The notes beneath the pieces are model-generated. The model saw only the letters and a program-made list of their open reading frames with translations, was not told the origin of the DNA and did no database searches. From an uncultured Clostridia bacterium (lineage in GTDB: Bacteria; Bacillota; Clostridia; Christensenellales; Borkfalkiaceae): 64,000 nucleotides of DNA. Below, in pieces: positions 16,558 to 25,912 of this stretch. The translations under genes and the position numbers were made by a program. How positions within the stretch are numbered: position 1 is the stretch's first letter; each line of letters opens with the position of its first letter. The stretch lies in assembly GCA_947629675.1 (NCBI GenBank), contig CANREM010000003.1, positions 1 through 64,000 of the forward strand, read 5' to 3'.

Positions 16558-17421
16558 ATGGGACTTTTTTCCCGCATACGGGCGTTTTTTTCAAGGAAAA
16601 AGCCGCAGCCCGTCCTCGGCATCGCCCTCGGCAGCGGGGGCGCGAAGGGCATGGCGCATCTCGGCATCTTAAAGGCCTTTGAGGAGGAGGGCATCACCTT
16701 TTCCGTCGTCACGGGGGCGAGCATCGGCGCGATCGTCGGGGCACTCTATGCGCAGGGCTATTCCTCGGCGGACATGGTCGGCATCGTCGAGAGCCTCAAT
16801 ACAAAGGAATTTGCAAAGAATTTGCGGCCCTTTGCCGATCTCTCCTTTGCCGAGAGCTATCTCTCTCCCTATGTCGAGGGGGATATTTCCGAGCTGAAAA
16901 AGCCCTTCGCGGCCTCCGTCACCGATGCAAAGAGCAACCGGAACGTCATATTGCGTTCGGGAAAGACCGCCCGCGCCCTCACCGCCTCAGCCGCAATCCC
17001 GCCCTTTTTCCGCGGAGTGGAAATCGACGGGGTCAAATACTACGACGGCGCGTTCTCCAACGCCGTTCCCGCCGACGCCTGCAAGGACCTCGGCGCGGAG
17101 TTTGTCGTCGGCGTCGATCTCGCCGCCTTCACCCGTCCTGAGGAGGAGAAGGGGAGGCTGAAAAAACTTTTAGGCTCTGCGATCAGCGCGATGACCCCCG
17201 TAAAATACCTCGACGACTGCCGCACGCGGGGCTATGAACATTCGGATTTCATGCTTCGGCCGAATCTTCTTTCCTTCAGCGCGACTGACGTCTCCCGCGG
17301 TGCCATGGCGGAGATGTACGAAGTGGGATACAGGGAGGCAAAGGAGCATATGGCGGAGATCAGGGCCGCCATCGAAGAGGCAGCACGTGGAAAAAAGAAA
17401 GAGAGAAAAAAGCGCGGCTGA
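16558..17421 (+). CDS. Patatin-like phospholipase
   Basis: The 287-residue protein has the patatin oxyanion hole GSGGAKGMAHLG (about 26-37), the nucleophile elbow GASIGA (about 58-63) and the catalytic DGA motif (YDGAFSNAVP). These make up a Ser-Asp dyad lipid acyl hydrolase. There is a basic N-terminus but no clear signal peptide. GGAGG precedes the ATG at 16558. Its 3' end overlaps the next gene by 35 nt. A second patatin is at 33167. Confidence 0.88.
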   Translation: MGLFSRIRAFFSRKKPQPVLGIALGSGGAKGMAHLGILKAFEEEGITFSVVTGASIGAIVGALYAQGYSSADMVGIVESLNTKEFAKNLRPFADLSFAESYLSPYVEGDISELKKPFAASVTDAKSNRNVILRSGKTARALTASAAIPPFFRGVEIDGVKYYDGAFSNAVPADACKDLGAEFVVGVDLAAFTRPEEEKGRLKKLLGSAISAMTPVKYLDDCRTRGYEHSDFMLRPNLLSFSATDVSRGAMAEMYEVGYREAKEHMAEIRAAIEEAARGKKKERKKRG

Positions 17422-18427
17422 TCCCGCAAAAGAATTGGAGGAGATCAAGGCGATCTCCGAAAAGCGCGGCAAAAGGCTCTCCCGCCGCAGACTGATAAAA
17501 AAGTTCGCCGTCTATTTTTCCTCCGCCGCGGCCGTCCTTGCCATCGCTATCCTTGCCTACTTCTTTCCCTACCGCGACCTTCTTCCCGCTCTCGCCGTTC
17601 CCGCACGCGGGGAAGGGGAGACGCGCATCCATTTCATCGACGTGGGGGAAGGGGACGCGACCCTCGTGGAATTTTCGAGCGGGGACGCCCTCCTCATCGA
17701 TGCCGGGTGCGGCGATTTTTTGAATAGCCAAAAGATCCTCCGCTACCTTCGCGGGGTAAACTTTCGCACCCTCTCCGTTGTCGCGACGCACTCGGACGGG
17801 GATCACTGCGGCGGCATTGCGGATGTTCTGAAAGAATTCAAGACGGAGAAGCTCTATCTCCCCGTCATTCCCGCCGAGACGGGCGCGTACCAAAGGATGC
17901 TCGACGCCGCCGGGGATAAGAAGATCCCCTTGGGCAAGCTCACCCGCTACGATACCATCGAGGACACCTCGGGCGCGTACATCGTCTGCCTTTCGCCGCA
18001 CGCGATCGACGAGACGGACGAGAACGACGCCTCTGCGCTTCTGTATATGAATGTCGGGGGGATCGATCTCCTCTTCGGCGCGGACATCTCCTCCGTGCGG
18101 GAGAGAAGATTGCTCGATGAATACGCACTCGACCCCACCATTTTCGATAGCGGGAACTGCAAAGTGGACCTATCAAGCATCGACATTCTCCGTGTCTCGC
18201 ATCACGGCTCGGCCTATTCCTCGGACGGGGAGTGGCTCAGCCTCCTCAATGCGGAGATGGCGGTCATCTCCTGCGGGGAGGACAACCGCTATGCGCACCC
18301 CTCGGAGGAGGCGGTGGGACGTCTCGCCGCCAACACAAATGAGATCTATCGCACGGACGAGACCGGCGACATCGTCGTCACCATTTCGGACGGCGCGTAT
18401 TCCGCCCAAATTCTGGGCAAACGGTGA
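17387..18427 (+). CDS. Membrane-anchored ComEC-like metallo-beta-lactamase-fold hydrolase
   Basis: About 346 residues from a GTG start that overlaps the patatin gene; AGAGG lies 6-7 nt upstream. A very basic N-terminus and one membrane segment (near 42-65) are followed by an exported beta-lactamase domain: HFIDVGEGDATLVE, THSDGDHCGGI (HxxxDH ligands) and LRVSHHGSAYS. This matches the ComEC-type lactamase domain, which in competence proteins is a proposed exonuclease. No ComEC channel domain is present. The role is open: extracellular nuclease or phosphodiesterase. The start is the least certain part. Confidence 0.78.
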   Translation: MEKRKREKSAADPAKELEEIKAISEKRGKRLSRRRLIKKFAVYFSSAAAVLAIAILAYFFPYRDLLPALAVPARGEGETRIHFIDVGEGDATLVEFSSGDALLIDAGCGDFLNSQKILRYLRGVNFRTLSVVATHSDGDHCGGIADVLKEFKTEKLYLPVIPAETGAYQRMLDAAGDKKIPLGKLTRYDTIEDTSGAYIVCLSPHAIDETDENDASALLYMNVGGIDLLFGADISSVRERRLLDEYALDPTIFDSGNCKVDLSSIDILRVSHHGSAYSSDGEWLSLLNAEMAVISCGEDNRYAHPSEEAVGRLAANTNEIYRTDETGDIVVTISDGAYSAQILGKR

Positions 18428-18436
18428 GGAGAAACA

Positions 18437-19528
18437 ATGAGGATCACGACTTCGGGAGAATCGCACGGCAGGGGCCTCTTCGCGATCATAGAGGGGCTTC
18501 CCCATGGCCTTGTCTTGGACATGGGTGCCATTGACGACGCCATCGCCCTTCGTCAGAGGGGCTTCGGAAGGGGAGCGAGGCAGGACATCGAGTGCGACAA
18601 AGTTGAGATTTTGAGCGGCGTTTTTCAAGGACAAACGACGGGCAGTCCCGTATGCCTCGCCATTTGGAACAAGGACGAAAAAGAGCTTCCTCCTCTCACG
18701 GCGGTGCGCCCCGGGCACGCCGACCTTGCGGGAGCGTTGAAATTCAACACTTTGGACGCGCGGCAAATTTCCGAGCGTGCCTCCGCCCGCGAGACCGCCA
18801 TTCGTGTGGCGGCGGGGGAGATCTGCCGCCAGTGCCTTGCCGCCCTCGGCATTCATATCTCGGGCTATGTCGTCTCCATCGGCCGTGTCAAGGACGAGGG
18901 GACCTATCCCTTTGAAACGCTCTCCTCCCGAGACGGCGAGACGGGGATGCTCGATAGCGAACGTTCTCTCCTCGCAAAGGCGGAGATCGCAAACTGCCGT
19001 GAAGAGGGCGACACCCTCGGCGGCGTCTGCGAGGTGCGCGTGAAGGGCATTAGAAGCGGCTTCGGAAGCTGCATGACGCATGCGGAAAAGCTGGACGCCC
19101 GCCTTGCCTCTGCGGTTTTGAGCATACAGGCCGCGAAGGGCGTGGAGCTGGGCGCGGGCTTTGCGGGATGTGCGATGCGCGGAAGTGATTTCCACGACGA
19201 AATTTTTTACGAAGATGGGCGGGGATATTATCGCAAAACCAATCGCGCAGGCGGCATCGAGGGCGGCATGTCGAACGGGGAGGAAATTGTTCTTCGCGCC
19301 GCGATGAAGCCGCTCCCCACCCTTCGGCGCGGCCTTCAAACCGTCGATATTTGCACGAAACATCCCACGCTTGCCGCGGCGGAGCGGGGGGATACCTGCG
19401 CCGTCTTTGCTTTCGAGCGCGTCGTGGAGAGCGTTGTCGCCTCCGAGCTTTGCGCCGCCGTCCTCGAACGGTTGGGCGGGGAAAGTGTCGATCTTCTCAA
19501 AAAACGCTACGGGGAGCTGCCCCAATGA
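18437..19528 (+). CDS. aroC: Chorismate synthase
   Basis: AroC, 363 residues, makes chorismate from EPSP with reduced FMN. Family motifs are GESHGRGLFAIIEGLPHGL at the start, RQRGFGRGARQ, and RASARETAIRVAAGE mid-protein. It is the first gene of a tight aro cluster (aroC-B-E-Q-K-SDR) with 4-nt overlaps throughout. GAGGAG precedes the ATG. Confidence 0.96.
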   Translation: MRITTSGESHGRGLFAIIEGLPHGLVLDMGAIDDAIALRQRGFGRGARQDIECDKVEILSGVFQGQTTGSPVCLAIWNKDEKELPPLTAVRPGHADLAGALKFNTLDARQISERASARETAIRVAAGEICRQCLAALGIHISGYVVSIGRVKDEGTYPFETLSSRDGETGMLDSERSLLAKAEIANCREEGDTLGGVCEVRVKGIRSGFGSCMTHAEKLDARLASAVLSIQAAKGVELGAGFAGCAMRGSDFHDEIFYEDGRGYYRKTNRAGGIEGGMSNGEEIVLRAAMKPLPTLRRGLQTVDICTKHPTLAAAERGDTCAVFAFERVVESVVASELCAAVLERLGGESVDLLKKRYGELPQ

Positions 19529-20553
19529 GCGATCTGCATTTCAAAAGCGAAAAGAGCGTCTTATTCCCCGTAGACGCCTTCAAAGAACTTCCCGCCCATA
19601 TCGAGGGCAGGCCCTTTTTTGTCACGGACGAAAACGTCTCCTCCCTCTACAAAGACCGCATTGAGGATGCCCTCAAGACGAAGGACGGCTATACCATGTC
19701 CGCGGGTGAGGCTTCAAAAACGCCCGAGACCCTCCTTCGCATCCTCGGGCAATTGAAGGAAAATAACCTCACGCGCCGCGACACCCTCGTCGCGGTCGGC
19801 GGCGGTGTCGTGGGGGACGTCGCAGGCCTTGCCGCGGCCCTCTACATGCGCGGCATGCACTTTTTGTATGTTCCGACCACCCTCCTTTCCGACGTCGATG
19901 CCGCCATCGGCGGAAAGAACGCGGTAAATTTTTGCGGCGTAAAAAACCTTCTCGGCACCTTCTATGCCCCCGATCATGTCCTCATCGATCCCGCATTTTT
20001 ACACACCCTTCCCCGCCGCGAACTTCGTTGCGGTCTCGGCGAGATCGTCAAACACGCCGCCCTGTGCGAAGAGCTTTTTGACAAATTGAATGTGCAAAGA
20101 GACCTCTTCGACCTGGAATTTCTCTCCTCGCTCATCCCGCAGAATATTGCGATCAAACGCCGCTTTGTCGAGGCCGATCCCCTGGACAGAGATGTTCGCC
20201 GTGCCCTCAATCTCGGGCACACGACTGCGCACGCCATCGAGCTTGCGGGGACGCATCTCTCCCATGGCGAATGCGTCCTCTGCGGCATCCGCATCGAGGC
20301 GGAGCTTGCAAGGTGGCACTGCGCCGCAGACGAAGGCTATCTCGACGAACTCGATGCTCTCGTCAAGCGCGTTTTGGGGGAGAGCAACTGTGACTTCGAC
20401 CTATCCCTCGCCGCCCGCCTCGCCCGCTTCGACAAGAAGAACGGGGAAAACATCGTCTGCATCTGCCCGAAGGCGAGGGGGGAATATGTGCGATTGGAGC
20501 TTGCGCCCGAGGAGTATGAAAAGGAACTTCTCGAGATCGGAGGCGCGCTGTGA
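19525..20553 (+). CDS. aroB: 3-dehydroquinate synthase
   Basis: AroB, 342 residues, converts DAHP to 3-dehydroquinate using NAD and a divalent metal. GGGVVGDVAGLAAALYMRG (about 92-110), PTTLLSDVDAAIGGKN and GLGEIVKHA are diagnostic, and NLGHTTAHAIE carries metal-binding His. The ATG at 19525 overlaps the aroC stop; the longer open frame inside aroC is an artefact. Confidence 0.96.
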   Translation: MSDLHFKSEKSVLFPVDAFKELPAHIEGRPFFVTDENVSSLYKDRIEDALKTKDGYTMSAGEASKTPETLLRILGQLKENNLTRRDTLVAVGGGVVGDVAGLAAALYMRGMHFLYVPTTLLSDVDAAIGGKNAVNFCGVKNLLGTFYAPDHVLIDPAFLHTLPRRELRCGLGEIVKHAALCEELFDKLNVQRDLFDLEFLSSLIPQNIAIKRRFVEADPLDRDVRRALNLGHTTAHAIELAGTHLSHGECVLCGIRIEAELARWHCAADEGYLDELDALVKRVLGESNCDFDLSLAARLARFDKKNGENIVCICPKARGEYVRLELAPEEYEKELLEIGGAL

Positions 20554-21383
20554 TCCGCCTCGCCGTCGTCGGGGCGGACGTCTCCCGCTCTTTAAGCCCC
20601 GCCTTCCACACCTTCCTCATGAGAGAGCATTTCCGCACGGAATGTTCCTATGAGAAGGTGAGCATCCCCGAGCGCGACTTCCACACCCGCATCGAGGAAT
20701 TTTTCGAACGCTACGACGGCCTGAATGTGACCGTCCCCTATAAGGAGGAAATTCTCTCCCACCTTCATTCCGTCGAGGGGGTGGCAAGCGAGCTTGCCGC
20801 CGTCAATACCGTCCTCACGAAGGCGCGGAAGGGGTTCAACACGGACGAAGCGGGATTTTCCCTCATGCTCTTAGACGCGGGCATGGATGTCGCAAAAAAT
20901 CGCGTCCTCGTACTCGGCGCGGGCGGGGCGGGCAGAAGCGTCGCTCACGCCCTTGTCCAAGCAGGGGCAAACGTCTATGTCTACGAGAAGAACGCTTCCC
21001 GCCTCGGGGAGTTTCATCGCCGCCTTCCCGCCTTCACCCCGCTCAAAGTCCTCCCCGAGGGTAGCTTCGACCTTGTCATAAACTGCACGGGCGTGGGGAG
21101 CCGCAAGACGGAGGGAACGCTTCCCACCGTCCGCTTTGCGGAAAGAGAGGAGAGTGCAGAGAGCATCTTGCAATTTTCGGGCGGTGCCGTCGATCTCATC
21201 TACGAGCCGCCCCTCACCGAATTTTTGCGCGTCGCAAAAGGATACGGAAAGCCCATTTTGAGCGGCGAAGGGATGCTCTTTTTTCAAGCGTATTATGCGG
21301 ACTGCATCTTTCTCGGAGAGCAGGCCTCCGAAGAAGAGGCCCGCGCACTCTATAGACAATATAAGGATAGGGAGAACACATGA
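20550..21383 (+). CDS. aroE: Shikimate dehydrogenase
   Basis: AroE, 277 residues, reduces 3-dehydroshikimate with NADPH. SRSLSPAFH near residue 13 binds shikimate, NVTVPYKEE carries the catalytic Lys, and GAGGAGRSVAHAL is the nucleotide-binding loop. It starts with GTG overlapping the aroB stop. Length is normal. Confidence 0.95.
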   Translation: MIRLAVVGADVSRSLSPAFHTFLMREHFRTECSYEKVSIPERDFHTRIEEFFERYDGLNVTVPYKEEILSHLHSVEGVASELAAVNTVLTKARKGFNTDEAGFSLMLLDAGMDVAKNRVLVLGAGGAGRSVAHALVQAGANVYVYEKNASRLGEFHRRLPAFTPLKVLPEGSFDLVINCTGVGSRKTEGTLPTVRFAEREESAESILQFSGGAVDLIYEPPLTEFLRVAKGYGKPILSGEGMLFFQAYYADCIFLGEQASEEEARALYRQYKDRENT

Positions 21384-21802
21384 AGATCTTGATCATCAAC
21401 GGCGTCAACCTCGGCCTCACGGGAATCCGCGAGCGGAAGATCTACGGGGACGAGACCCTCGAGGAGATGAATGCGAAAATAAGGGCATTCGCCGAGGAGA
21501 GGGGGCACGAAGTGGACTTCTTTCAAAGCGACATCGAGGGGGAGATCTGCACCGAGATCGGGAAGGCCTCCTCCCGCTATGACGGCGTCGTCATCAACGC
21601 GGGGGCATATTCGCACTATTCCATCGCCATCCGTGACGCCCTCGCTGCCCTGTATATCCCCGCCGTCGAGGTGCATATGTCCAACCTTCTCTCCCGCGAA
21701 CCTTTCCGCCAGACCTCCGTTCTTTCGGAGGTATGCAAGGGAACGGTGTTCGGCTTCGGCATGAAGGGCTACCTTTTAGCCTTGGAGAGCTTCTTTTTAT
21801 GA
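21380..21802 (+). CDS. aroQ: Type II 3-dehydroquinate dehydratase
   Basis: AroQ, 140 residues, a dodecameric dehydratase. INGVNLGLTGIRERKIYG contains the catalytic Arg/Tyr region (NLN of relatives is NLG here), INAGAYSHYSIAIRDAL the active-site Asn and Tyr, and VEVHMSN the catalytic His region. It overlaps aroE and aroK by 4 nt each. Confidence 0.94.
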   Translation: MKILIINGVNLGLTGIRERKIYGDETLEEMNAKIRAFAEERGHEVDFFQSDIEGEICTEIGKASSRYDGVVINAGAYSHYSIAIRDALAALYIPAVEVHMSNLLSREPFRQTSVLSEVCKGTVFGFGMKGYLLALESFFL

Positions 21803-22293
21803 ACTATGTCCTCATCGGCATGCCGGGGGCGGGCAAGACAACGGTCGGGAAACTTCTCTCCCATATGACGGGGAGGAGATTTGCGGATACCGACGAAGTG
21901 CTGGCCGCCCGCTTCGGCGACATTTCCGCCCTCTTTTCAAAGAGGGGGGAAGCGTTCTTCCGCGCGGAGGAGAGAAAGCTCTGCCGCGAGATCTCGGAGA
22001 AAGACGGCCTTATCATCGCAACGGGCGGCGGAACGATCTCCGACCCCGAAAACATCGCCGCTCTCCGGCAAAACGGCACGCTGATCTTCCTTCGCGCCCG
22101 CGTTGAAACGCTCGTCTCCCGCCTGCAAACTTCTCCCTCGCGCCCCCTTCTTCAGGGGGACTTGGAGGAGCGGTTAAGGCACTTGGAAGGGGAGAGAGGG
22201 GAGCAATACCTTCGGGCGGCGCATCTTGTCATCGACACGGACGGCCTTTCTTTAGAGGCCGTCGCACAAAAAGTTTTGGAGGGCATCGCATGA
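21799..22293 (+). CDS. aroK: Shikimate kinase
   Basis: AroK, 164 residues. The P-loop is GMPGAGKTTVG (about 7-17). FADTDEVL holds the shikimate-binding Asp, the RGEAFFRAEE block and ATGGG the substrate-binding loop. It phosphorylates shikimate using ATP. ATG at 21799 overlaps the aroQ stop. The next pathway gene, aroA (EPSP synthase), is not in the cluster or window. Confidence 0.93.
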   Translation: MNYVLIGMPGAGKTTVGKLLSHMTGRRFADTDEVLAARFGDISALFSKRGEAFFRAEERKLCREISEKDGLIIATGGGTISDPENIAALRQNGTLIFLRARVETLVSRLQTSPSRPLLQGDLEERLRHLEGERGEQYLRAAHLVIDTDGLSLEAVAQKVLEGIA

Positions 22294-22988
22294 AATACGC
22301 ACTCATCTCGGGCGGCACGCGGGGCATCGGCCTCGCCGTCGCGAAGAAGTTCTTCGAGGAGGGCTACATTGTCCGCGCACTCTATTCCTCCGACGAGGAG
22401 GACGCAAAAAGGGCGGCAGAGCTTCTTCCCCATGTGCAATTCGTAAGAGCGGACGTCTCCGATGAGGCCGCCGTGAAGGAGGCGTTAGAGGATCTTCCCC
22501 ACATCGACGTCCTCGTTGCAAACGCCGGCGTCGCCCTTTATTCGCAGGTGCAGGACACTTCCTTCGGGGAATACCGCCGCGTCATGGACGTGAATATGGG
22601 GGGCGTCTTTCTCCTCTGCAAACACGCCCTCAAAAAGATGCTCTCCCTTGGCGGTTCCATTGTCACCGTCTCCTCCGTCTGGGGGGAGAAGGGGGGAAGC
22701 TGCGAGAGCGTCTACTCCGCATCCAAGGGGGCGGTCATCGCCTTCACGAAGGCTCTCGCAAAGGAGCTTGCCCCCTCTTTGATCCGCGTAAACTGCGTCC
22801 TCCCGGGCGTCATCGATACGCGCATGAATGCCCGTTTCGCAGGGGATGAACGCACCGCCCTCATAAGGGAGATCCCGCTTTCGCGCATGGGAACGGCCGG
22901 AGAGGTCGCCTCCGCCGTATTCTTTCTGGCGGAGAGCGCGTATATCACAGGCCAGACGCTTTGCGTAGACGGGGGATTTTCCCTCTGA
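22290..22988 (+). CDS. SDR-family oxidoreductase (FabG-like)
   Basis: A 232-residue classical short-chain dehydrogenase. SGGTRGIG is the Rossmann glycine motif, NAGV follows, the active-site Ser lies in TVSSVWG and YSASK is the YxxxK pair. The C-terminus TGQTLCVDGGFSL matches FabG-type reductases. It is translationally coupled to aroK and ends the aro cluster; its substrate is unknown. FabG activity is possible, but no other fatty-acid gene is nearby. Confidence 0.85.
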   Translation: MKYALISGGTRGIGLAVAKKFFEEGYIVRALYSSDEEDAKRAAELLPHVQFVRADVSDEAAVKEALEDLPHIDVLVANAGVALYSQVQDTSFGEYRRVMDVNMGGVFLLCKHALKKMLSLGGSIVTVSSVWGEKGGSCESVYSASKGAVIAFTKALAKELAPSLIRVNCVLPGVIDTRMNARFAGDERTALIREIPLSRMGTAGEVASAVFFLAESAYITGQTLCVDGGFSL

Positions 22989-23123
22989 AATGCGGCAAAA
23001 TACGCGCCTGCATAGTACAATGCGTGACATAATGATAAAAAAACGGGTAATTTTGGAAATTTTCGGAAAAAATTTCTCTAAAAAAGAGGAGTTTTTTTCA
23101 TTTCGTGCGAAATAAAGAATGTG

Positions 23124-24128
23124 ATGAAAGAAATGATAAAAGAAAAAACTTTTGAAAAGGAAGCGGCGTTTCTCGCGCCGTACGCAACACACTCGAATGC
23201 GACGCGCGGCAGAGTGCGCGAAGAGGAGCCTTGCGCCATGCGCACCGACTTCCAGCGCGACCGCGACCGCATCATCTATTCCAAGGCGTTCCTTCGCCTC
23301 AAGAATAAGACGCAGGTGTTCTTCGCGCCCGACGGGGATCACTACATGTCCCGCCTCACGCACACCCTCGATGTGAGCCAGATCGCCCGCTCCATTGCGC
23401 GCGGTCTCTCCCTCAACGAGGACCTCTGCGAGGCGATCGCCCTCGGCCACGACCTCGGCCACACGCCCTTCGGCCATGTGGGGGAGAGGGTACTCGACCG
23501 CGTCTCCTCCTGCGGCTTCCACCACCACGAGCAGTCCCTCCGCGTCGTGGACAGGCTGGAAAAGGACGGCAGGGGCCTCAACCTCACCTATGAGGTGCGG
23601 AGCGGGATCCTGAATCACACTCCCGCGGGCCATCCCGAGACGCCCGAGGCGGAGATCGTCCGCATGGCCGATCTCATCGCCTACATCAACCACGACATCG
23701 AGGACGCCGTCCGCGCGGGGTATTTAAGGAAGGAGGACCTTCCCAAAGGTCCCATCTCCCTTCTCGGCAGCCGCAGCTCCGAGCGCATCAACTCCGTCAT
23801 CGAGGACGTCCTTTGCGAATCGCAGGGTTCCCCCGACGTCAGGATGTCTGCCGGAATGCAGGCCGCCCTCTCCGAACTTCGCACCTTCATGTTCGTCAAT
23901 GTCTACGAACAGGCGAACAAGATCATACAGGAGAGTGCTGAGCGCATGCTCGGCGCGCTCTATACATATTTCATGCAAAAGCCCGAAGAACTTCCCGCCC
24001 TCTATCTTACCGTTGCGAAGGAGGAAGGGGAGCCGCGCGCCGTGTGCGACTATCTCTCCTCCATGACGGACAGATACGCGATCGGCCTCTTCAAACAGCT
24101 CTTCGTGCCGCGCGAGGGGGTCGTATGA
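23124..24128 (+). CDS. Deoxyguanosinetriphosphate triphosphohydrolase-like HD protein
   Basis: About 334 residues of the dGTPase/HD family. RTDFQRDRDRIIYSKAFLRL is the family signature. HD-domain ligands are RLTHTLDVSQIARSIA and GHDLGHTPFGHVGE. It hydrolyses dNTPs or a related nucleotide. The start is uncertain: ATG 23124, ATG 23133 and GTG 23121 are all in frame and none has a good ribosome binding site. The preceding 130 bp are A/T-rich and hold a weak stem-loop plus T-run near 23075-23099. Its stop overlaps dnaG; a dgt-like gene before dnaG is a known Firmicutes arrangement. Confidence 0.88.
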   Translation: MKEMIKEKTFEKEAAFLAPYATHSNATRGRVREEEPCAMRTDFQRDRDRIIYSKAFLRLKNKTQVFFAPDGDHYMSRLTHTLDVSQIARSIARGLSLNEDLCEAIALGHDLGHTPFGHVGERVLDRVSSCGFHHHEQSLRVVDRLEKDGRGLNLTYEVRSGILNHTPAGHPETPEAEIVRMADLIAYINHDIEDAVRAGYLRKEDLPKGPISLLGSRSSERINSVIEDVLCESQGSPDVRMSAGMQAALSELRTFMFVNVYEQANKIIQESAERMLGALYTYFMQKPEELPALYLTVAKEEGEPRAVCDYLSSMTDRYAIGLFKQLFVPREGVV

Positions 24129-25909
24129 TCGGGGGAGATTTTTCCGATTTTTTGCGCATCCTCAAGGAAAAGAACGACATCGTAGACGTCATCGGCTCCT
24201 ATGTGAAGCTCGAGCGGCGGGGATACAGCTATTGGGCATGTTGTCCCTTTCACCACGAAAAGACGCCCTCCTTCGCCGTCAACGCCGCCGACAGGTACTA
24301 TCACTGCTTCGGCTGCGGGAAGTCGGGGGACGTTATCACCTTCATAAAGGAATACGAGAACGTCGATTTCCGGCAGGCGGTGGAGATCCTTGCCGCCCGT
24401 GCCGGGCTGGAAGTTCCCGCCCTCGACGACCGCTCCGCCGAGGAGGCCGCCGAGAAGAAGAAAAAGCGGGACAGGCTGTATGCCCTCATGCGGGATGCGG
24501 CACGCTTTTATCTCAACAACCTCTATTCGGGCAGGGCGGATCCGCACATGGAATACATCGCAAAGCGCGGCCTTTCGCCCTCGACGATGAAGAAGTTCGG
24601 GCTGGGGGCGTCGCTCGACTACAGCGGCCTTCCCGCCTACCTTCTTGCACAGGGCTACACCCCCGAGGAGTGCGTCGAGAGCGGCGCGTGCGTCAAAACG
24701 GACGACGGCAGGCTCATCGATGCGGAGGGGGAACGCCTCATCATCCCCATCATCAACAACCTGGACGAAGTCATCGCCTTCGGCGGGCGGGTCCTCAGGC
24801 CCACCGACCGTGCAAAATATAAGAACACCCGCGAGACCATCCTCTTCAACAAGAGCAAAAATCTTTTCAACATCAATCTCGTCAAGAAGGAAAAGCGGGC
24901 GGGCGGGATCCCCAGCCTCATCATGGTGGAGGGGTACATGGACACCATCTCCCTCTATCAGGCGGGATTTCATAACGTCGTCGCGAGCATGGGCACCTCC
25001 CTCACGAAGGAACAGGCAAGGCTGTGCAAGCGATATACGGAAAGCGTATATATCAGCTACGACGGCGACTTTGCGGGGCAGAAGGCAAACCTCCGCGGCC
25101 TCGACATCTTAAAGGACGAGGGGCTGAAAGTGCGCGTCGTCCCCCTGCCCGACGGGCTGGATCCCGACGACGTCGTGAGGACGCAGGGAGAAGCAGGCTA
25201 TCAGAGCTGCCTCGACAAGGCGATGCCGCTCATCGATTTCCGCATCCTCGCCGCGCAGAGGAAGTACGACCTTTCCGACGAATACGAAAAAAGGGAATTT
25301 GTGGGCGAAGCTCTTGCCATCGTCAAAGAGGCGGAGACGGAGACGGAGCGCGAACAGCTCCTTCGCCGCATCTCCGAACTTTCTGGCGTCAGCAACGCCG
25401 CCCTCGTGCGCGACCTCGACAGGAGCGTCCCGAAGAAGAGGACGGAGGGGGAAAAGGCTCCCCCGCGCGAGGAGAGCGCGGACGGGGACAAGAAGGCCGC
25501 ACGCTTCGTGCTTGCCTGCTGTCTTTTGTCCAAACCGTATGCCATGGACGAGGACCTTTCCGCCCTCGATTTTGCGGATGAGGAACATCAAACGATCGCC
25601 CGCTATATCATGGACGGGAGGAAGGCGGGCGGATTCCGCCTCGCGGGACTCTTTGACATCATGTCCCCCGACGGGGAACTTTCCGAGATCCTCAACCTCG
25701 ACTTCGGTGACGAACTCGAAGGGGAGCGGGCGGAGAAATATTTCCGGGGTTGCAAACAGACCTTGGAGCGGCGGTCGCTTCTTTTACGTATCGCAAAGGA
25801 GCGCGCCCTCTTCGAAGAGGCTACGACGCAGGAGGAGAGAAGAGAAATTCTTCTGCGCATCAACGAATACACGAAGAAACTCAATCAGCTCAGGAAACAA
25901 GGGAGGTAG
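24125..25909 (+). CDS. dnaG: DNA primase
   Basis: DnaG, 594 residues. The N-terminal CHC2 zinc finger reads CPFHHEKTPSF and YHCFGCGKSGD (about 40-68). The RNA-polymerase core and TOPRIM domain follow (MVEGYMDTISLYQAG; YDGDFAGQKA). The C-terminal helicase-binding region is short and divergent. It synthesises RNA primers and partners with DnaB, encoded at 47982. ATG 24125 overlaps the upstream stop, and rpoD follows after 3 bp, preserving the macromolecular-synthesis operon. Confidence 0.95.
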   Translation: MIGGDFSDFLRILKEKNDIVDVIGSYVKLERRGYSYWACCPFHHEKTPSFAVNAADRYYHCFGCGKSGDVITFIKEYENVDFRQAVEILAARAGLEVPALDDRSAEEAAEKKKKRDRLYALMRDAARFYLNNLYSGRADPHMEYIAKRGLSPSTMKKFGLGASLDYSGLPAYLLAQGYTPEECVESGACVKTDDGRLIDAEGERLIIPIINNLDEVIAFGGRVLRPTDRAKYKNTRETILFNKSKNLFNINLVKKEKRAGGIPSLIMVEGYMDTISLYQAGFHNVVASMGTSLTKEQARLCKRYTESVYISYDGDFAGQKANLRGLDILKDEGLKVRVVPLPDGLDPDDVVRTQGEAGYQSCLDKAMPLIDFRILAAQRKYDLSDEYEKREFVGEALAIVKEAETETEREQLLRRISELSGVSNAALVRDLDRSVPKKRTEGEKAPPREESADGDKKAARFVLACCLLSKPYAMDEDLSALDFADEEHQTIARYIMDGRKAGGFRLAGLFDIMSPDGELSEILNLDFGDELEGERAEKYFRGCKQTLERRSLLLRIAKERALFEEATTQEERREILLRINEYTKKLNQLRKQGR

Positions 25910-25912
25910 AGC

